Below the pieces are notes generated by a model. The model made no database searches, was not told the origin of the DNA, and saw nothing but the letters and a program-made list of their open reading frames with translations. From Bifidobacterium oedipodis (GTDB lineage Bacteria > Actinomycetota > Actinomycetes > Actinomycetales > Bifidobacteriaceae), in contig NZ_JAAIII010000009.1 of NCBI RefSeq assembly GCF_012932425.1, positions 1-64,000 on the forward strand: a stretch of DNA of 64,000 nt, given 5' to 3'. The translations under genes were made by a program, and so were the position numbers. Below, piece by piece: positions 37,054 through 46,098 of this stretch (position 1 is the stretch's first letter; each line of letters begins with the position of its first letter).

Positions 37054-38208
37054 ATGGGCACTGTTATTTCTTTGGGGCAGATCATCGTGGATGTCACGAT
37101 GCAGGTATCCCGTGTACCTTCGCCCGGCGAAGACCTATTCGCCGATGGCACGGCCATGCGGGTAGGTGCCAGCTACAACACGCTTCACGCGGCGCGTTGC
37201 ATGGGTGCGCAGGCGGTGCACGGCGGCATCATCGGCACCGGCCCGTGGGGGCGTATGGTCGCCGATGCGCTCGCTGCCGATGGCATCCGGCATGATGGGC
37301 CTATTGATCAGCTACGAGACACCGGTTTCTGTGTGGCTTTGACGGATCAGGCGGCCGAACGCACCTTTATCTCCACGCGCGGTGCCGAAGCAGCCGGAGG
37401 CGTGCATACCTTCGATGGCATACATCCCCGCTCCGGTGATGTGGTGCATATCAGCGGCTATACGCTTGTTCACCATACTGCGGATGGGCTGTCGGCATTT
37501 TTGGAACGAACTTCGCCTAGTAATCGAGCATTCACCGCGGTATTCGACCCGTCCCCGGTGATCGGGCAAGTGGATAACGAGCGTTTCGCTCAATTGGTGG
37601 CGTATCGTCCAATCTGGTCCTGCAATGGACGCGAGGCCGGATTGCTGGCCGCACGATTGGGCATGGGTGAGTCCGTGGATATGGGTGAGCTTCCGAATGG
37701 CATCGGCAATGGCGATACTGCCGATGCTGCTGCCAATGTTGTCAATGCTGATGACGCTATCGGTGCAGGTGCAGGTGCTGCTGTCAATTCCGGTGACGTC
37801 GTCAATGCCGCCGATGCTATCGATGTCGCTGCCGATGCTGCGGTTAATGCTGTCAATTCCGGCGACACGGTCAATACCATCAATGCTGTGTCGGTTACCC
37901 GACTTGCTACCTTGCTGGGTGCGCCACTAATCGTGCGTGTTGGGGCAGCAGGCGCGTGGGTGGTTGACGAGCCCGGCCGCCCCGCTGCGCTGGTAGCTGG
38001 CTTCCCAGTGCAAGCGGTGGATACCAATGGTGCGGGGGACTGCCACACGGGTGTGCTATGCGCCGAACTCGCCTCCGGCCGCTCACTGCGCGAGGCTGTG
38101 CTGCTGGCAAACGCAGCCGCCTCCATATCCGTCACCAAACACGGCCCCGCTACCTGCCCCACACGCGCAGAAGCTGAGGCATTGTGCGCGAATCATTTCT
38201 CGATTTAA
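37054..38208 (+). CDS. PfkB-family carbohydrate kinase with low-complexity insertion
   Basis: 384 aa ribokinase-like kinase. It starts with VISLGQIIVDVTMQVSRVPS and ends with the catalytic DTNGAGDCHTGVL. Between residues ~215 and ~282, where the family normally has a short alpha/beta connection, there is a ~65-residue Ala/Asp/Asn/Val-rich repeat region (NSGDVVNAADAI / NSGDTVNTINAV, spaced 23 codons). The insertion is in frame and flanked by intact core strands. Coupled with the ADP-ribosylglycohydrolase-like gene upstream. The sugar is unknown; ribose or a nucleoside is plausible. Confidence 0.88.
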   Translation: MGTVISLGQIIVDVTMQVSRVPSPGEDLFADGTAMRVGASYNTLHAARCMGAQAVHGGIIGTGPWGRMVADALAADGIRHDGPIDQLRDTGFCVALTDQAAERTFISTRGAEAAGGVHTFDGIHPRSGDVVHISGYTLVHHTADGLSAFLERTSPSNRAFTAVFDPSPVIGQVDNERFAQLVAYRPIWSCNGREAGLLAARLGMGESVDMGELPNGIGNGDTADAAANVVNADDAIGAGAGAAVNSGDVVNAADAIDVAADAAVNAVNSGDTVNTINAVSVTRLATLLGAPLIVRVGAAGAWVVDEPGRPAALVAGFPVQAVDTNGAGDCHTGVLCAELASGRSLREAVLLANAAASISVTKHGPATCPTRAEAEALCANHFSI

Positions 38209-38340
38209 GGTGCCGGCGACCTGTCCCACGCTCGAAGAATCTGAACGCCGAGCCTTCGACGGTTCGGCTCAATAACCAGAGATCCTCGTTGTCCTGTCGC
38301 TTTGCGGCCAAGCGCGTTTGAGTGTGATTAAGCGCGATTA

Positions 38341-38359
38341 AGCACTGTCGAACAGTGCT
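38341..38359. other. Small perfect hairpin upstream of repeat array
   Basis: AGCACTGT-CGA-ACAGTGCT, an 8-bp palindromic stem with a 3-nt loop, 14 bp before the first 33-bp repeat. It may be an operator or hairpin; no T-run. Confidence 0.4.
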
Positions 38360-38372
38360 CTCAAACTCCGCG

Positions 38373-38486
38373 AACTGCGGAAATGCGGTAAATCGCACTA
38401 TATCGAACTGCGGAAATGCGGTAAAATGGACTTCATTGTACTGCGGAAATGCGGTAAAACCTGCTACGGCGAACTGCGGAAATGAG
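38373..38486 (+). repeat. Four direct repeats with exact 33-bp period before the ATPase gene
   Basis: The core ACTGCGGAAATGCGGTAAA starts at 38374, 38407, 38440 and 38473 (the last is truncated after AATG). Variable 13-14 bp spacers separate the cores. The array ends 10 bp before the ATPase start codon. The period equals 11 codons and the frame is open through it, so it could encode NCGNAVK-type repeats, but no convincing ribosome site lies upstream. Iteron-like binding sites are the alternative. Confidence 0.85.
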
Positions 38487-38495
38487 GGTGCGGCT

Positions 38496-39824
38496 ATGTT
38501 TAAGAGGAAGATATATCAGGCTTTGCTTGATTGGAAGGCTCAGTCCAATGGCAGGACGGCACTGCTCGTTGAGGGGGCGCGGCGAGTGGGCAAATCGACC
38601 GTTGTGGAGGAATTCGCCAAAAAAGAATATCGTAGTTATATTCTTATTGATTTTGCAGAGGCGCCTCGTGATGTTCGTGAGCTTTTCGATGACATCTCTG
38701 ATTTGAGCTATCTTTTCCTGCAGTTGCAGCTACGCTATGCGGCTAGGCTATTTGAGCGGGAATCTCTTATCATCTTCGATGAGGTGCAATTGTGTCCGTC
38801 GGCACGGCAGGTGATCAAGAAACTTGTCAAAGATGGTCGATATGACTACATCGAGACCGGCTCTCTCATCTCGATTCGCAAAAATACTCAGGACATCCTT
38901 ATCCCGAGTGAAGAGCAGCGAGTGCAGATGCGTCCGATGGATTACGAAGAATTCACCTGGGCGCGTGGCGATAACAGCACTGTCCCGTTGCTGCGCGAGG
39001 CATTCAACTCTCGAACACCTCTGGGGGATCAGCTTAACCGTAAGCTTATGCGAGATTTTCGCCTATATATGCTTGTTGGGGGTATGCCTCAAGCTGTCGA
39101 GGCATATCTACAGACGAACAATCTGATGGATGTAGATACGGTCAAGCGCACAATTATCGATTTGTATGAAGAGGACTTTCACAAGATTAGTCCCTCAGGA
39201 ATGTTGTCTATGCTTTTCGATGCGATACCGGCGCAGCTTGCGAAAAAATCTTCACGCTATCAAGTGTCGAGTGTTCTTGCGAACTATCGAGCAAAAGACA
39301 TTCTTGAAGAGATTGCGCAGCTCCGCGATTCAAAAACAGTGCTTGTTTCCTATCATGTAGATGATCCCAATATAGGTTTGTCTTCAAGTATCGATTTGGA
39401 GAAGTTCAAATTATATCTGGCTGACACAGGTCTTTTCGTGACGCTTGCATTCAAAGATGCGTCGTTCACTGACAACATTGTGTATAAGAAACTCCTATCC
39501 GACCAGTTATCCGCAAATCTGGGAATGCTCTATGAAAACGTTGTTGCACAGGAGCTTACTTCCCAAGGCAAGGGCCTCTTCTATCACACTTGGCCCAAGG
39601 ACGGAGCAAATCGTAATTATGAGATTGACTTCATTGTACCCGATGGTAAGAAGATTTGCCCTATCGAGGTTAAGTCATCGAATTATCGAACGCATGCATC
39701 ACTAGATGACTTTGCCATCAAGTTCCATTCACGTGTTGGTAAGCAGTATCTTGTGCATACTAAGGATCTTCGTAAAGATGGGGCCATCACTTGCGTTCCC
39801 ACTTATATGACGTGTTTTCTGTAA
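38496..39824 (+). CDS. AAA-type ATPase with DUF4143 C-terminal region
   Basis: 442 aa. N-terminal P-loop domain with VEGARRVGKST (Walker A, ~20-30) and LIIFDEVQLCPSARQ (Walker B). A winged-helix/linker region follows, then DUF4143 (LYLADTGLFVTLAF and onward) with a nuclease-like pattern near the end (YEIDFIVPDG ... IEVKSSNYR). This ORFan-like ATPase family is widespread in gut bacteria; its role is unknown and it is often treated as mobile or defence-associated. The codon usage is visibly AT-richer than the neighbours, suggesting transfer. Start at 38496 (MFKRKIYQ); the frame continues upstream through the 33-bp repeats. A ribosome site is weak. Confidence 0.85.
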   Translation: MFKRKIYQALLDWKAQSNGRTALLVEGARRVGKSTVVEEFAKKEYRSYILIDFAEAPRDVRELFDDISDLSYLFLQLQLRYAARLFERESLIIFDEVQLCPSARQVIKKLVKDGRYDYIETGSLISIRKNTQDILIPSEEQRVQMRPMDYEEFTWARGDNSTVPLLREAFNSRTPLGDQLNRKLMRDFRLYMLVGGMPQAVEAYLQTNNLMDVDTVKRTIIDLYEEDFHKISPSGMLSMLFDAIPAQLAKKSSRYQVSSVLANYRAKDILEEIAQLRDSKTVLVSYHVDDPNIGLSSSIDLEKFKLYLADTGLFVTLAFKDASFTDNIVYKKLLSDQLSANLGMLYENVVAQELTSQGKGLFYHTWPKDGANRNYEIDFIVPDGKKICPIEVKSSNYRTHASLDDFAIKFHSRVGKQYLVHTKDLRKDGAITCVPTYMTCFL

Positions 39825-39880
39825 TGCGGCATATGCGTCATGAAGGCTCACATGGGCCTGTTTCGAAACTGAATATCTGA

Positions 39881-40070
39881 GCGTGGCTTTCAGTCCACAT
39901 GTGGTCTTAAGACCACGCTGAGCGTTTCGTGAGCGTGGTATCTGCTCCACGGCATGGCGTTATAACCACGCTCACGCTCTCAGTGTGGCATTTACGCCAC
40001 ATGTGGATTCACAGCCACGCTGCGAACACAGTCAGCGTGGTTTTCAGTCCACATGTGGATTCGGGGCCAC
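39881..40070. repeat. Four-unit array of double-palindromic 38-bp elements, ~51-bp period
   Basis: Each unit reads GCGTGG-N8-CCACATGTGG-N8-CCACGC. Units begin at 39881, 39933 (centre degenerate), 39983 and 40035, so the spacing is 52, 50 and 52 bp. The N8 segments vary while the GTGG/CCAC arms are kept, as in RNA or cruciform structures under base-pair constraint. No ORF covers it convincingly. It occupies the first half of the 527-bp gap between the ATPase and the pilus genes. Confidence 0.85.
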
Positions 40071-40229
40071 TGAAGGCACTATGTATGTGTCGCAGACAAT
40101 AAGCGCGTAGTGGTGTCTTAATGACGCCAGACATATAGCTACATGCGGCGGCGCATGTGATACGCGAACCATTATTTCTATGGTGATTTCAGCAGCTGAT
40201 TAATGGAGATTGCAGCTCAAAACTTCGTC

Positions 40230-40275
40230 ACCCCCCCCCTAAACACCCCTCTGAAAAAGGCGTCCGGGGGGGGGT
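40230..40275. repeat. C9 / G9 inverted homopolymer tract upstream of pilus operon
   Basis: Nine C (40231-40239) and nine G (40266-40274), flanked by A and T respectively, form a potential 10-bp stem with 26-nt loop. It lies 77 bp before the start codon of the tip-adhesin gene. The tract cannot be translated in frame with that gene (a stop occurs at 40316), so any phase variation would work through transcription or mRNA structure. Confidence 0.8.
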
Positions 40276-40351
40276 ATCTGTTTATGCAGTGATTAATTCC
40301 GATGTGATACGCGAATAACGGGATTCAGGCATTGGAAGATGGAGAGCTGGT

Positions 40352-43300
40352 ATGAACGATGATCGGCATGGAAACTTGCGTCACAAATTGATGGCGCTTG
40401 CTGTGTCCGTAGCACTATTGCTGGGCACGGGGACGACTGGTACGGCCTTGGCCATGGAGTCGCCTGAAGCTAATTCCTCTTCCGCAGCACAGACGAATGA
40501 GGCACGCCCTAGTAAGGGTCGATTCCCCCGTCTTGAAGCGACGACTCAAGCCGAAGCGGTGGCTCAAGCTGATAGTCAAGCCGGTCAACCGATAGCTACT
40601 GCGCAATCTGATACTCCAATGACTCCGGAGCAGGCGAAAGATTACCCGCATTTCGGCCAATGGGGCACCAATATGGTGGTGAAACACAAGGCTCAGGGAG
40701 AAAGCGAATGGCAAGACGTTGATCTCAGCCAAGGTGATTCCTCGGTGGATGAGGGCGACGATTTGTATTTCGGCTTGGAATATACAGTTCCCGAAGATGG
40801 CCTGAAAATGGCTGATGGCACAACCACGACCACAATGGTGTTTGAGTTGCCCAAAACAGTGAAAACCAATGCGGTTTCCGGCAAGGTTATGCAGAATAAC
40901 GAACAAGTCGGCACATACACCATTGCCAAAGGGCTGATCACTATTGATTTCAATGATGATTTTGCCAAGAAGAACTGGGCAGAGCCTGCCGGTGACGGTC
41001 AGGAAATTGATGGCTCGTTGTCGTTCGAGGGATCCGTCGATTTTAACGCTGGAGATAAGGACGACGAGTTTGAGATTCCTGTGCCTGGCGGACAAGACCA
41101 TACCGTAATCATCAAAAATAAGTATGACGTCACCGTATCTAAGCGGGTGCAGAGTCAGGACAATACGAAAGGCACTGTCACCTATGTGGTGGAGGTTAGC
41201 AGCAAGTACGGCACCAAGGAAGACGTGTCGTTTAAGGACGTGATGACAGGCCCAGACGGCAATCCGTTGCAGTTTGACGGCTCTGGAGCGTTTACTGTTA
41301 CCGATGAGGATGGCCAGCCAGTTCAGGTGACTGCTCCTAGTGATGGGGCTTCGGAGTTCAACCTCACATTGCCGAAGATGGATCCCGGTGATAAATACAT
41401 CATTACTTACACCGCCAAGTTGGATAACCTGCCCACCGATGGCAAAACCACCGTCAATAACAAGGCCAGCGTGGATTCCGGCAAGGACTATCACGATGAG
41501 CACAGCGTGGATACTTCATTCGAGCAGAAACCTTCCGTAAGTAAGCAAGGCTCCGACCCTGACGACAACGGCTTGCGCACATGGACCATTACGGTGAATA
41601 AAGAACAATACGACATCGATGGTTACACGCTCAGCGACATTCTCGGTGACGGCATGAAGATTGAAGGCGACGTAACCATCACGCCGTCCGATGGACAGTC
41701 TTTTACTGCGATATTGCCTTACACGTTTGGTAGCAATGCAAGCGATAGTAACACCAAAGCTACGTACACTATCACCTACAAAACCAGTTTCAATGGTCAA
41801 GCAAATAACGAGCGCAATACCGCTATACTGACGCCACCGAATGGTCCGGATGATTGCACTACTAATCCTTGGCAAGACGGCTGCTCCAGCAGCGGTGACA
41901 TTTGGAAGGATGGTAATGGCCTGACAAAAACCGGTGATATTAAACCGGTGCAGCCGGACTCTAAGACAATCGCCATGTCATGGTCAGTAGGCATCGATGC
42001 GCGGAACGCCAACATCACCGCACCGTGGAAGTACGTTGACGAACTGCAGCAGCCTCAAAACGGTCAACATGTCATGTTGACGTCCTTGGAGGCGCTGAAG
42101 CAATCGGTGATTGATGCGTTTAGGGCGGCGGGGATCACCGCTGCCAGCGACAGCAATATTCAGGTTGCTTTTACCTATGGCACTGGTGATTTGACTGATA
42201 AGGCTATAGGTTTCACTGTGTCATCCGATACGTTAGCTATTCCGAAGGGGACGAAAGTCTCGTTTAATTACGAGTCACAAGGCGTTCTGCCCGCGAATGT
42301 CGGCGAATGGGGAGTTAACTACGGCAACAAGGGCACTCTTGGTGGTTTGTCTACCAATCCGTCGCTGAACTATAAGCCTGAGGAAGAAGTCGGAGAAACC
42401 ACCATCGAGAAAACCGACGTTTCTGCTTCGGGAGACAAAACTCAGCATGATTATGCTTGCGGTGCGAATGAAGACCAAAATAACTGTTCGCCGCTGGGAG
42501 TGACAACGAATACCACCCGAGTAAAGCATTTCCTGTCATGGAATATCGCTGTTCAGGTGCAGAGCGGTGCACGCGTTAATGATGTGACTGTCATTGAGAC
42601 TCTGCCCAAGGGGCTGACGTTACTGGACGATACCGATCAGGGCACAATCAAGGTGAAAAATCAGTGGGGTGGCTCTGAGTCAAAAACCATTACCGGTGGC
42701 CTGACGATTGCCTCAGAGAACCTGCAAAATAGTGATTCGGTGGCGTTTGCGGGCAATGGTAGCGTCACGGTGACCGGTGCTGATGGCAAATCGTATACGC
42801 TGAACGCAGCCCAGTCAGATCAGACAATCAGGATTACTTTACCTGCAGCGTTCCTGCAAGCTATAGGTAATGGCACCATCAACCTTGGTGTTAATGCTGC
42901 CATTGATGCAGATCAGTTCCCGGGCAGCGATGACAAGGCTGTGCAACGTGTCTATGGCAATACCGCAACAGTGCAGTATCAAGTGAACGGCAAGGACGAG
43001 TCCAAGTCAGATTCGCAGACCCAGGTTGTCGATTCAGAGGAACTCAAGAACGTTGTCCGCAAGCAGTCAAGCAAGGAAGATGGCAATGAAATTACCTACT
43101 GGGTCACGATAAACCCTGATGCTAAGTGCTTGACTTCCGAAAATGCCGATGATGCAACAGGTGATGATGCTTCCGGCAATACGTCTGGATCCTGTGCGCC
43201 TGAGACGTTAACAGTGAAGGATGTGTTGTCGTATTCCAGCTACGGGAATGACCCTAACAGTGGAGCGGGAATCGAAGCGACGCTGGTGCCTGGCAGCGTG

Positions 43301-44188
43301 AAGTTGTATGGGTACGACGAAAGCGTGACGAAGAACAATAGCGGTAACGCATGGGATTCTTGCACTTTGGAATACGTCAACATTCCATGCAAGGGAGACC
43401 TACTTAACGATAAACCGTCCTACACTTACGACAGCGATCATACGAGTGCACAACAGTATCGTGAAACGCTAAACATTACTGTTCCCAATAAGACCGCAAT
43501 GGTTGTCGAATATACATATCGCTTGTCGGCGGATAAATTGGGAAGCAACGGCACAATCAACAATAGTGCGTCTATTCTTGGCAAAACTGCCTCAAAGGAT
43601 AACCAGCAGGTTGAAATTGAGAATAGTGGTGCCCACGCCACAACGTTCGGAGTCAGCCTATACAAGGTAGATGCTGATAATTCAGGTGATTTCCTTGCAG
43701 GTGCCGAATTCGAGTTGTATCGGTACGACCCAGATGCCTCTGACAGTGGTGCTGATGGGTATCGCAAGATTAATACGGCTCCGTTGATCAGTGACAGTAA
43801 CGGCAAGGTGGATATCCATGATGCCAAAACGGTTGAGGCTGATGAGCCGAATTTCAATATCGCTTACAAGCTGGTAGAAACCAAAGCGCCCGATGGATAT
43901 GAAATCGCATCAAATGACGCCTACTACTTCATGGTTGTTGACGATGACGAGGAACGGTATCCGGTAATCGCTCCGGAAGGTTTTAACGGCAATCGCTACC
44001 ACTCAGGTGATTTCTTCTACGTCAAGAACAAGAAAACCAGTGACGTGGCGTTGCCGGAGACGGGTGGTGTTGGTGTTTCTGGTTTTGTCGTGGGCGGTTT
44101 GCTTGCGGTGAGTGTCGCGGTGGGTGGTTTGTCCATTGCGATGCGGGATGTGGCGAGGGCAAGGAGGTCGCGCGGGCGTATTTCCTAG
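40352..44188 (+). CDS. Large sortase-anchored pilus tip/adhesin protein (FimB-like)
   Basis: 1278 aa surface protein. Signal peptide to ~35 (ALAMES), then a Ser/Ala/Gln-rich stretch. Many ~120-160-residue beta-sandwich modules follow (KYDVTVSKRV, PSVSKQGSDPDDN, VETLPKGLTLLDD types), resembling isopeptide-stabilised adhesin domains. A CnaB domain near residue ~1100 begins GVSLYKVDADNSGDFLAGAE and has the E-box LVETKAPDGYE. The sorting signal is LPETGG, then TM and an Arg-rich tail. GGAGAG precedes the ATG. It is the first gene of the pilus locus and, by size and LPETG, the probable tip or minor pilin. Confidence 0.9.
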   Translation: MNDDRHGNLRHKLMALAVSVALLLGTGTTGTALAMESPEANSSSAAQTNEARPSKGRFPRLEATTQAEAVAQADSQAGQPIATAQSDTPMTPEQAKDYPHFGQWGTNMVVKHKAQGESEWQDVDLSQGDSSVDEGDDLYFGLEYTVPEDGLKMADGTTTTTMVFELPKTVKTNAVSGKVMQNNEQVGTYTIAKGLITIDFNDDFAKKNWAEPAGDGQEIDGSLSFEGSVDFNAGDKDDEFEIPVPGGQDHTVIIKNKYDVTVSKRVQSQDNTKGTVTYVVEVSSKYGTKEDVSFKDVMTGPDGNPLQFDGSGAFTVTDEDGQPVQVTAPSDGASEFNLTLPKMDPGDKYIITYTAKLDNLPTDGKTTVNNKASVDSGKDYHDEHSVDTSFEQKPSVSKQGSDPDDNGLRTWTITVNKEQYDIDGYTLSDILGDGMKIEGDVTITPSDGQSFTAILPYTFGSNASDSNTKATYTITYKTSFNGQANNERNTAILTPPNGPDDCTTNPWQDGCSSSGDIWKDGNGLTKTGDIKPVQPDSKTIAMSWSVGIDARNANITAPWKYVDELQQPQNGQHVMLTSLEALKQSVIDAFRAAGITAASDSNIQVAFTYGTGDLTDKAIGFTVSSDTLAIPKGTKVSFNYESQGVLPANVGEWGVNYGNKGTLGGLSTNPSLNYKPEEEVGETTIEKTDVSASGDKTQHDYACGANEDQNNCSPLGVTTNTTRVKHFLSWNIAVQVQSGARVNDVTVIETLPKGLTLLDDTDQGTIKVKNQWGGSESKTITGGLTIASENLQNSDSVAFAGNGSVTVTGADGKSYTLNAAQSDQTIRITLPAAFLQAIGNGTINLGVNAAIDADQFPGSDDKAVQRVYGNTATVQYQVNGKDESKSDSQTQVVDSEELKNVVRKQSSKEDGNEITYWVTINPDAKCLTSENADDATGDDASGNTSGSCAPETLTVKDVLSYSSYGNDPNSGAGIEATLVPGSVKLYGYDESVTKNNSGNAWDSCTLEYVNIPCKGDLLNDKPSYTYDSDHTSAQQYRETLNITVPNKTAMVVEYTYRLSADKLGSNGTINNSASILGKTASKDNQQVEIENSGAHATTFGVSLYKVDADNSGDFLAGAEFELYRYDPDASDSGADGYRKINTAPLISDSNGKVDIHDAKTVEADEPNFNIAYKLVETKAPDGYEIASNDAYYFMVVDDDEERYPVIAPEGFNGNRYHSGDFFYVKNKKTSDVALPETGGVGVSGFVVGGLLAVSVAVGGLSIAMRDVARARRSRGRIS

Positions 44189-44259
44189 GCTTCGCAGCCT
44201 GAGTTCATGTTTTTCGATGTTTGTAATGCTTCATGTCAATATCAGCGAAAGGAAATGAG

Positions 44260-45930
44260 ATGAAGAAGTTCTATAGGGCCTTGACGGCGTTGATTGCCGC
44301 TGTGGCCATGTTGTTTGCCGGTGGCGTGGTGTTCGCCGGCACCGCGATGGCGGATGCGAAGTATTCGATCACGATTGAGAATGAGAAGACGGGTCATAGT
44401 TATAAGGCGTATCAGATTTTCTCGGGTACGCTTGGCGGCAATGGTTCGGACGATGCGAATCCGTCCCTTGGCAATATTCAGTGGGGCAGCGGCATCACCG
44501 AGGCTGGGCGTACGGCCTTGATCGCCAAGTATTTGAATGGTGCCGAGGGTAAGACGGCGAAGGATGTCGCCGATTATCTTGCTGCGAACAAGGGCGTGGT
44601 GCGTGAGTTCGCCGAACTCATCGGCGGCAAGGGCAACGCAGCAGGGTATCTCGGTACCGTTGCTGGGGAGGCGACTGTGCCGAGCGATGGCAAGTATGTT
44701 ATTTCGGGCCTTTCCGCTGGTTATTACCTGGTGAAGGATGATTCCAATCTGGCTGATCAGGATGATGCGAATTCCGCGTACATCCTCGATGTGGTCGATA
44801 ACGTCACGGTGAAGCCGAAGTCCGAGACTCCGACCGTGGATAAGAAGGTCCATGACACCAAGCAGGACGGCGCCACCAGTGAGCAGGAGGAAGGCAACAC
44901 CGGCACTGATGGGTGGGGTGAGACCGCCGATCATGCGATCAACCAGTCCTTCCAGTTCAAGCTGACCGCGAACCTGCCCGCCGACAACAACTGGGATGCC
45001 TACCCGACCTATAAGGTCGTGTTCACGGATACGATGTCCACGGGCATCACCTTCGAGAACATCGCTAGCGTGAAGGTCGACGGCATCGCAGTGTCTGCTG
45101 GTGAAGCAAACAACCAGTACCAGAAGACCATCAACGACAACACGGACGCCGGCGCGAATGGCACGAGTTGGACTTTGACCATCAATGACATCAAGAGCGT
45201 CACGGGTGAGAGTGGCAAAAAGCCGGATCTGACTGATGGCGCGACCATCGAGGTCATCTACAACGCGCACCTGAACAAGGACGCGCAGGTGACTGACACC
45301 ACCGGTAGCGCCACGACCAATAAGAACGGCGTCTCCCTGCAGTACTCCAACAATCCGAACGGTGATGGTCTTGGCAAGACCGAGGGGCCGGACGTGTATG
45401 TTTACACCTTCAAAATCGCCAACACCAAGATGGATGGCAAGGGCACTGAAGACACCGGAGACGATACCGCTCTGGCGAACGTCGGGTTCAGACTTTACTC
45501 GGATAAGGATGCGACCCAAGAGATCAAGCTGTCCAAGAATACGGATGGCACCTACTCGCCGATTGCCGATCAGGCGAATGGTGAGGGCGTGGAGATGAAG
45601 TCTGGTTCCGATGGCACGTTCGATATCGTGGGGCTTGACGCGGGCACCTATTATCTCAAGGAGACCTCGCCCCTACCCGGCTACGATGGGCTTCCGACCC
45701 GCACGATCACCATTGTCGCAAAGCACAAGCTTAATCCTGACAAGACTCCCACGGTCGATTTGACGGGCAGCTCCAATATGAGCAACAAGTTGGTGAACCA
45801 GCCGGGTTCGAGTCTGCCGTCCACGGGTGGCATGGGCACCATGATCCTATATGCGGCTGGTATTGCCGTGGTTGTGTTTGCGGGTCTTGGTTTGGCTGTG
45901 ACGTTGCGTAAGCGTCAGAGCCGTCGCTGA
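44260..45930 (+). CDS. Major pilin subunit (FimA-like)
   Basis: 556 aa. Signal peptide ends at ~27 (AMADAKY). Pilin features: a TVDKKVHD motif (~189) with a candidate pilin lysine, two or three CnaB/isopeptide-type domains, E-box YYLKETSPLPGY (~466), and C-terminal LPSTGG, TM and RKRQSRR tail. GAAAGGA lies 7 nt before the ATG. Polymerised by the sortase at 47609. Located between the tip-like adhesin and a second CnaB protein. Confidence 0.92.
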   Translation: MKKFYRALTALIAAVAMLFAGGVVFAGTAMADAKYSITIENEKTGHSYKAYQIFSGTLGGNGSDDANPSLGNIQWGSGITEAGRTALIAKYLNGAEGKTAKDVADYLAANKGVVREFAELIGGKGNAAGYLGTVAGEATVPSDGKYVISGLSAGYYLVKDDSNLADQDDANSAYILDVVDNVTVKPKSETPTVDKKVHDTKQDGATSEQEEGNTGTDGWGETADHAINQSFQFKLTANLPADNNWDAYPTYKVVFTDTMSTGITFENIASVKVDGIAVSAGEANNQYQKTINDNTDAGANGTSWTLTINDIKSVTGESGKKPDLTDGATIEVIYNAHLNKDAQVTDTTGSATTNKNGVSLQYSNNPNGDGLGKTEGPDVYVYTFKIANTKMDGKGTEDTGDDTALANVGFRLYSDKDATQEIKLSKNTDGTYSPIADQANGEGVEMKSGSDGTFDIVGLDAGTYYLKETSPLPGYDGLPTRTITIVAKHKLNPDKTPTVDLTGSSNMSNKLVNQPGSSLPSTGGMGTMILYAAGIAVVVFAGLGLAVTLRKRQSRR

Positions 45931-45975
45931 ACCAAATACTGAACCAACATGGTTCGCCACATATCGCAATAATTG

Positions 45976-46055
45976 AACCCCTTGTCCCGTCGGGGTTATG
46001 ACGGGGCGTTCGCTCTCTTCCCGTGCTGGACGATGATGGTTCGGCATGGGAAGAG
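45976..46055 (+). terminator. Two hairpins between major pilin and next gene
   Basis: AACCCC / GGGGTT (45976-45997) and CTCTTCCCGTGC / GCATGGGAAGAG (46015-46055, 12 bp with one G-U). The second sits directly before the ribosome site of the CnaB gene. They probably lower downstream expression relative to the major pilin. Confidence 0.55.
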
Positions 46056-46098
46056 GGCACATTCCAAGTTTTTCATATTGTTGAGGGAGAGGGTTTCG

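Noticed and set aside
38496..39824. Toxin-antitoxin or restriction enzyme role for the DUF4143 ATPase
   Set aside because: A nuclease-like pattern at the C-terminus is only suggestive; no partner gene accompanies it, so no function is assigned.
38373..40070. CRISPR-like spaced repeats
   Set aside because: 33-bp array has 13-14 bp spacers and the ~51-bp array has palindromic units with short variable loops; no cas genes nearby and spacer lengths do not fit.
40231..40351. Poly-G tract as translational phase switch for the tip adhesin
   Set aside because: A stop codon at 40316 in the adhesin's frame separates the tract from its start, so a coding switch is excluded.
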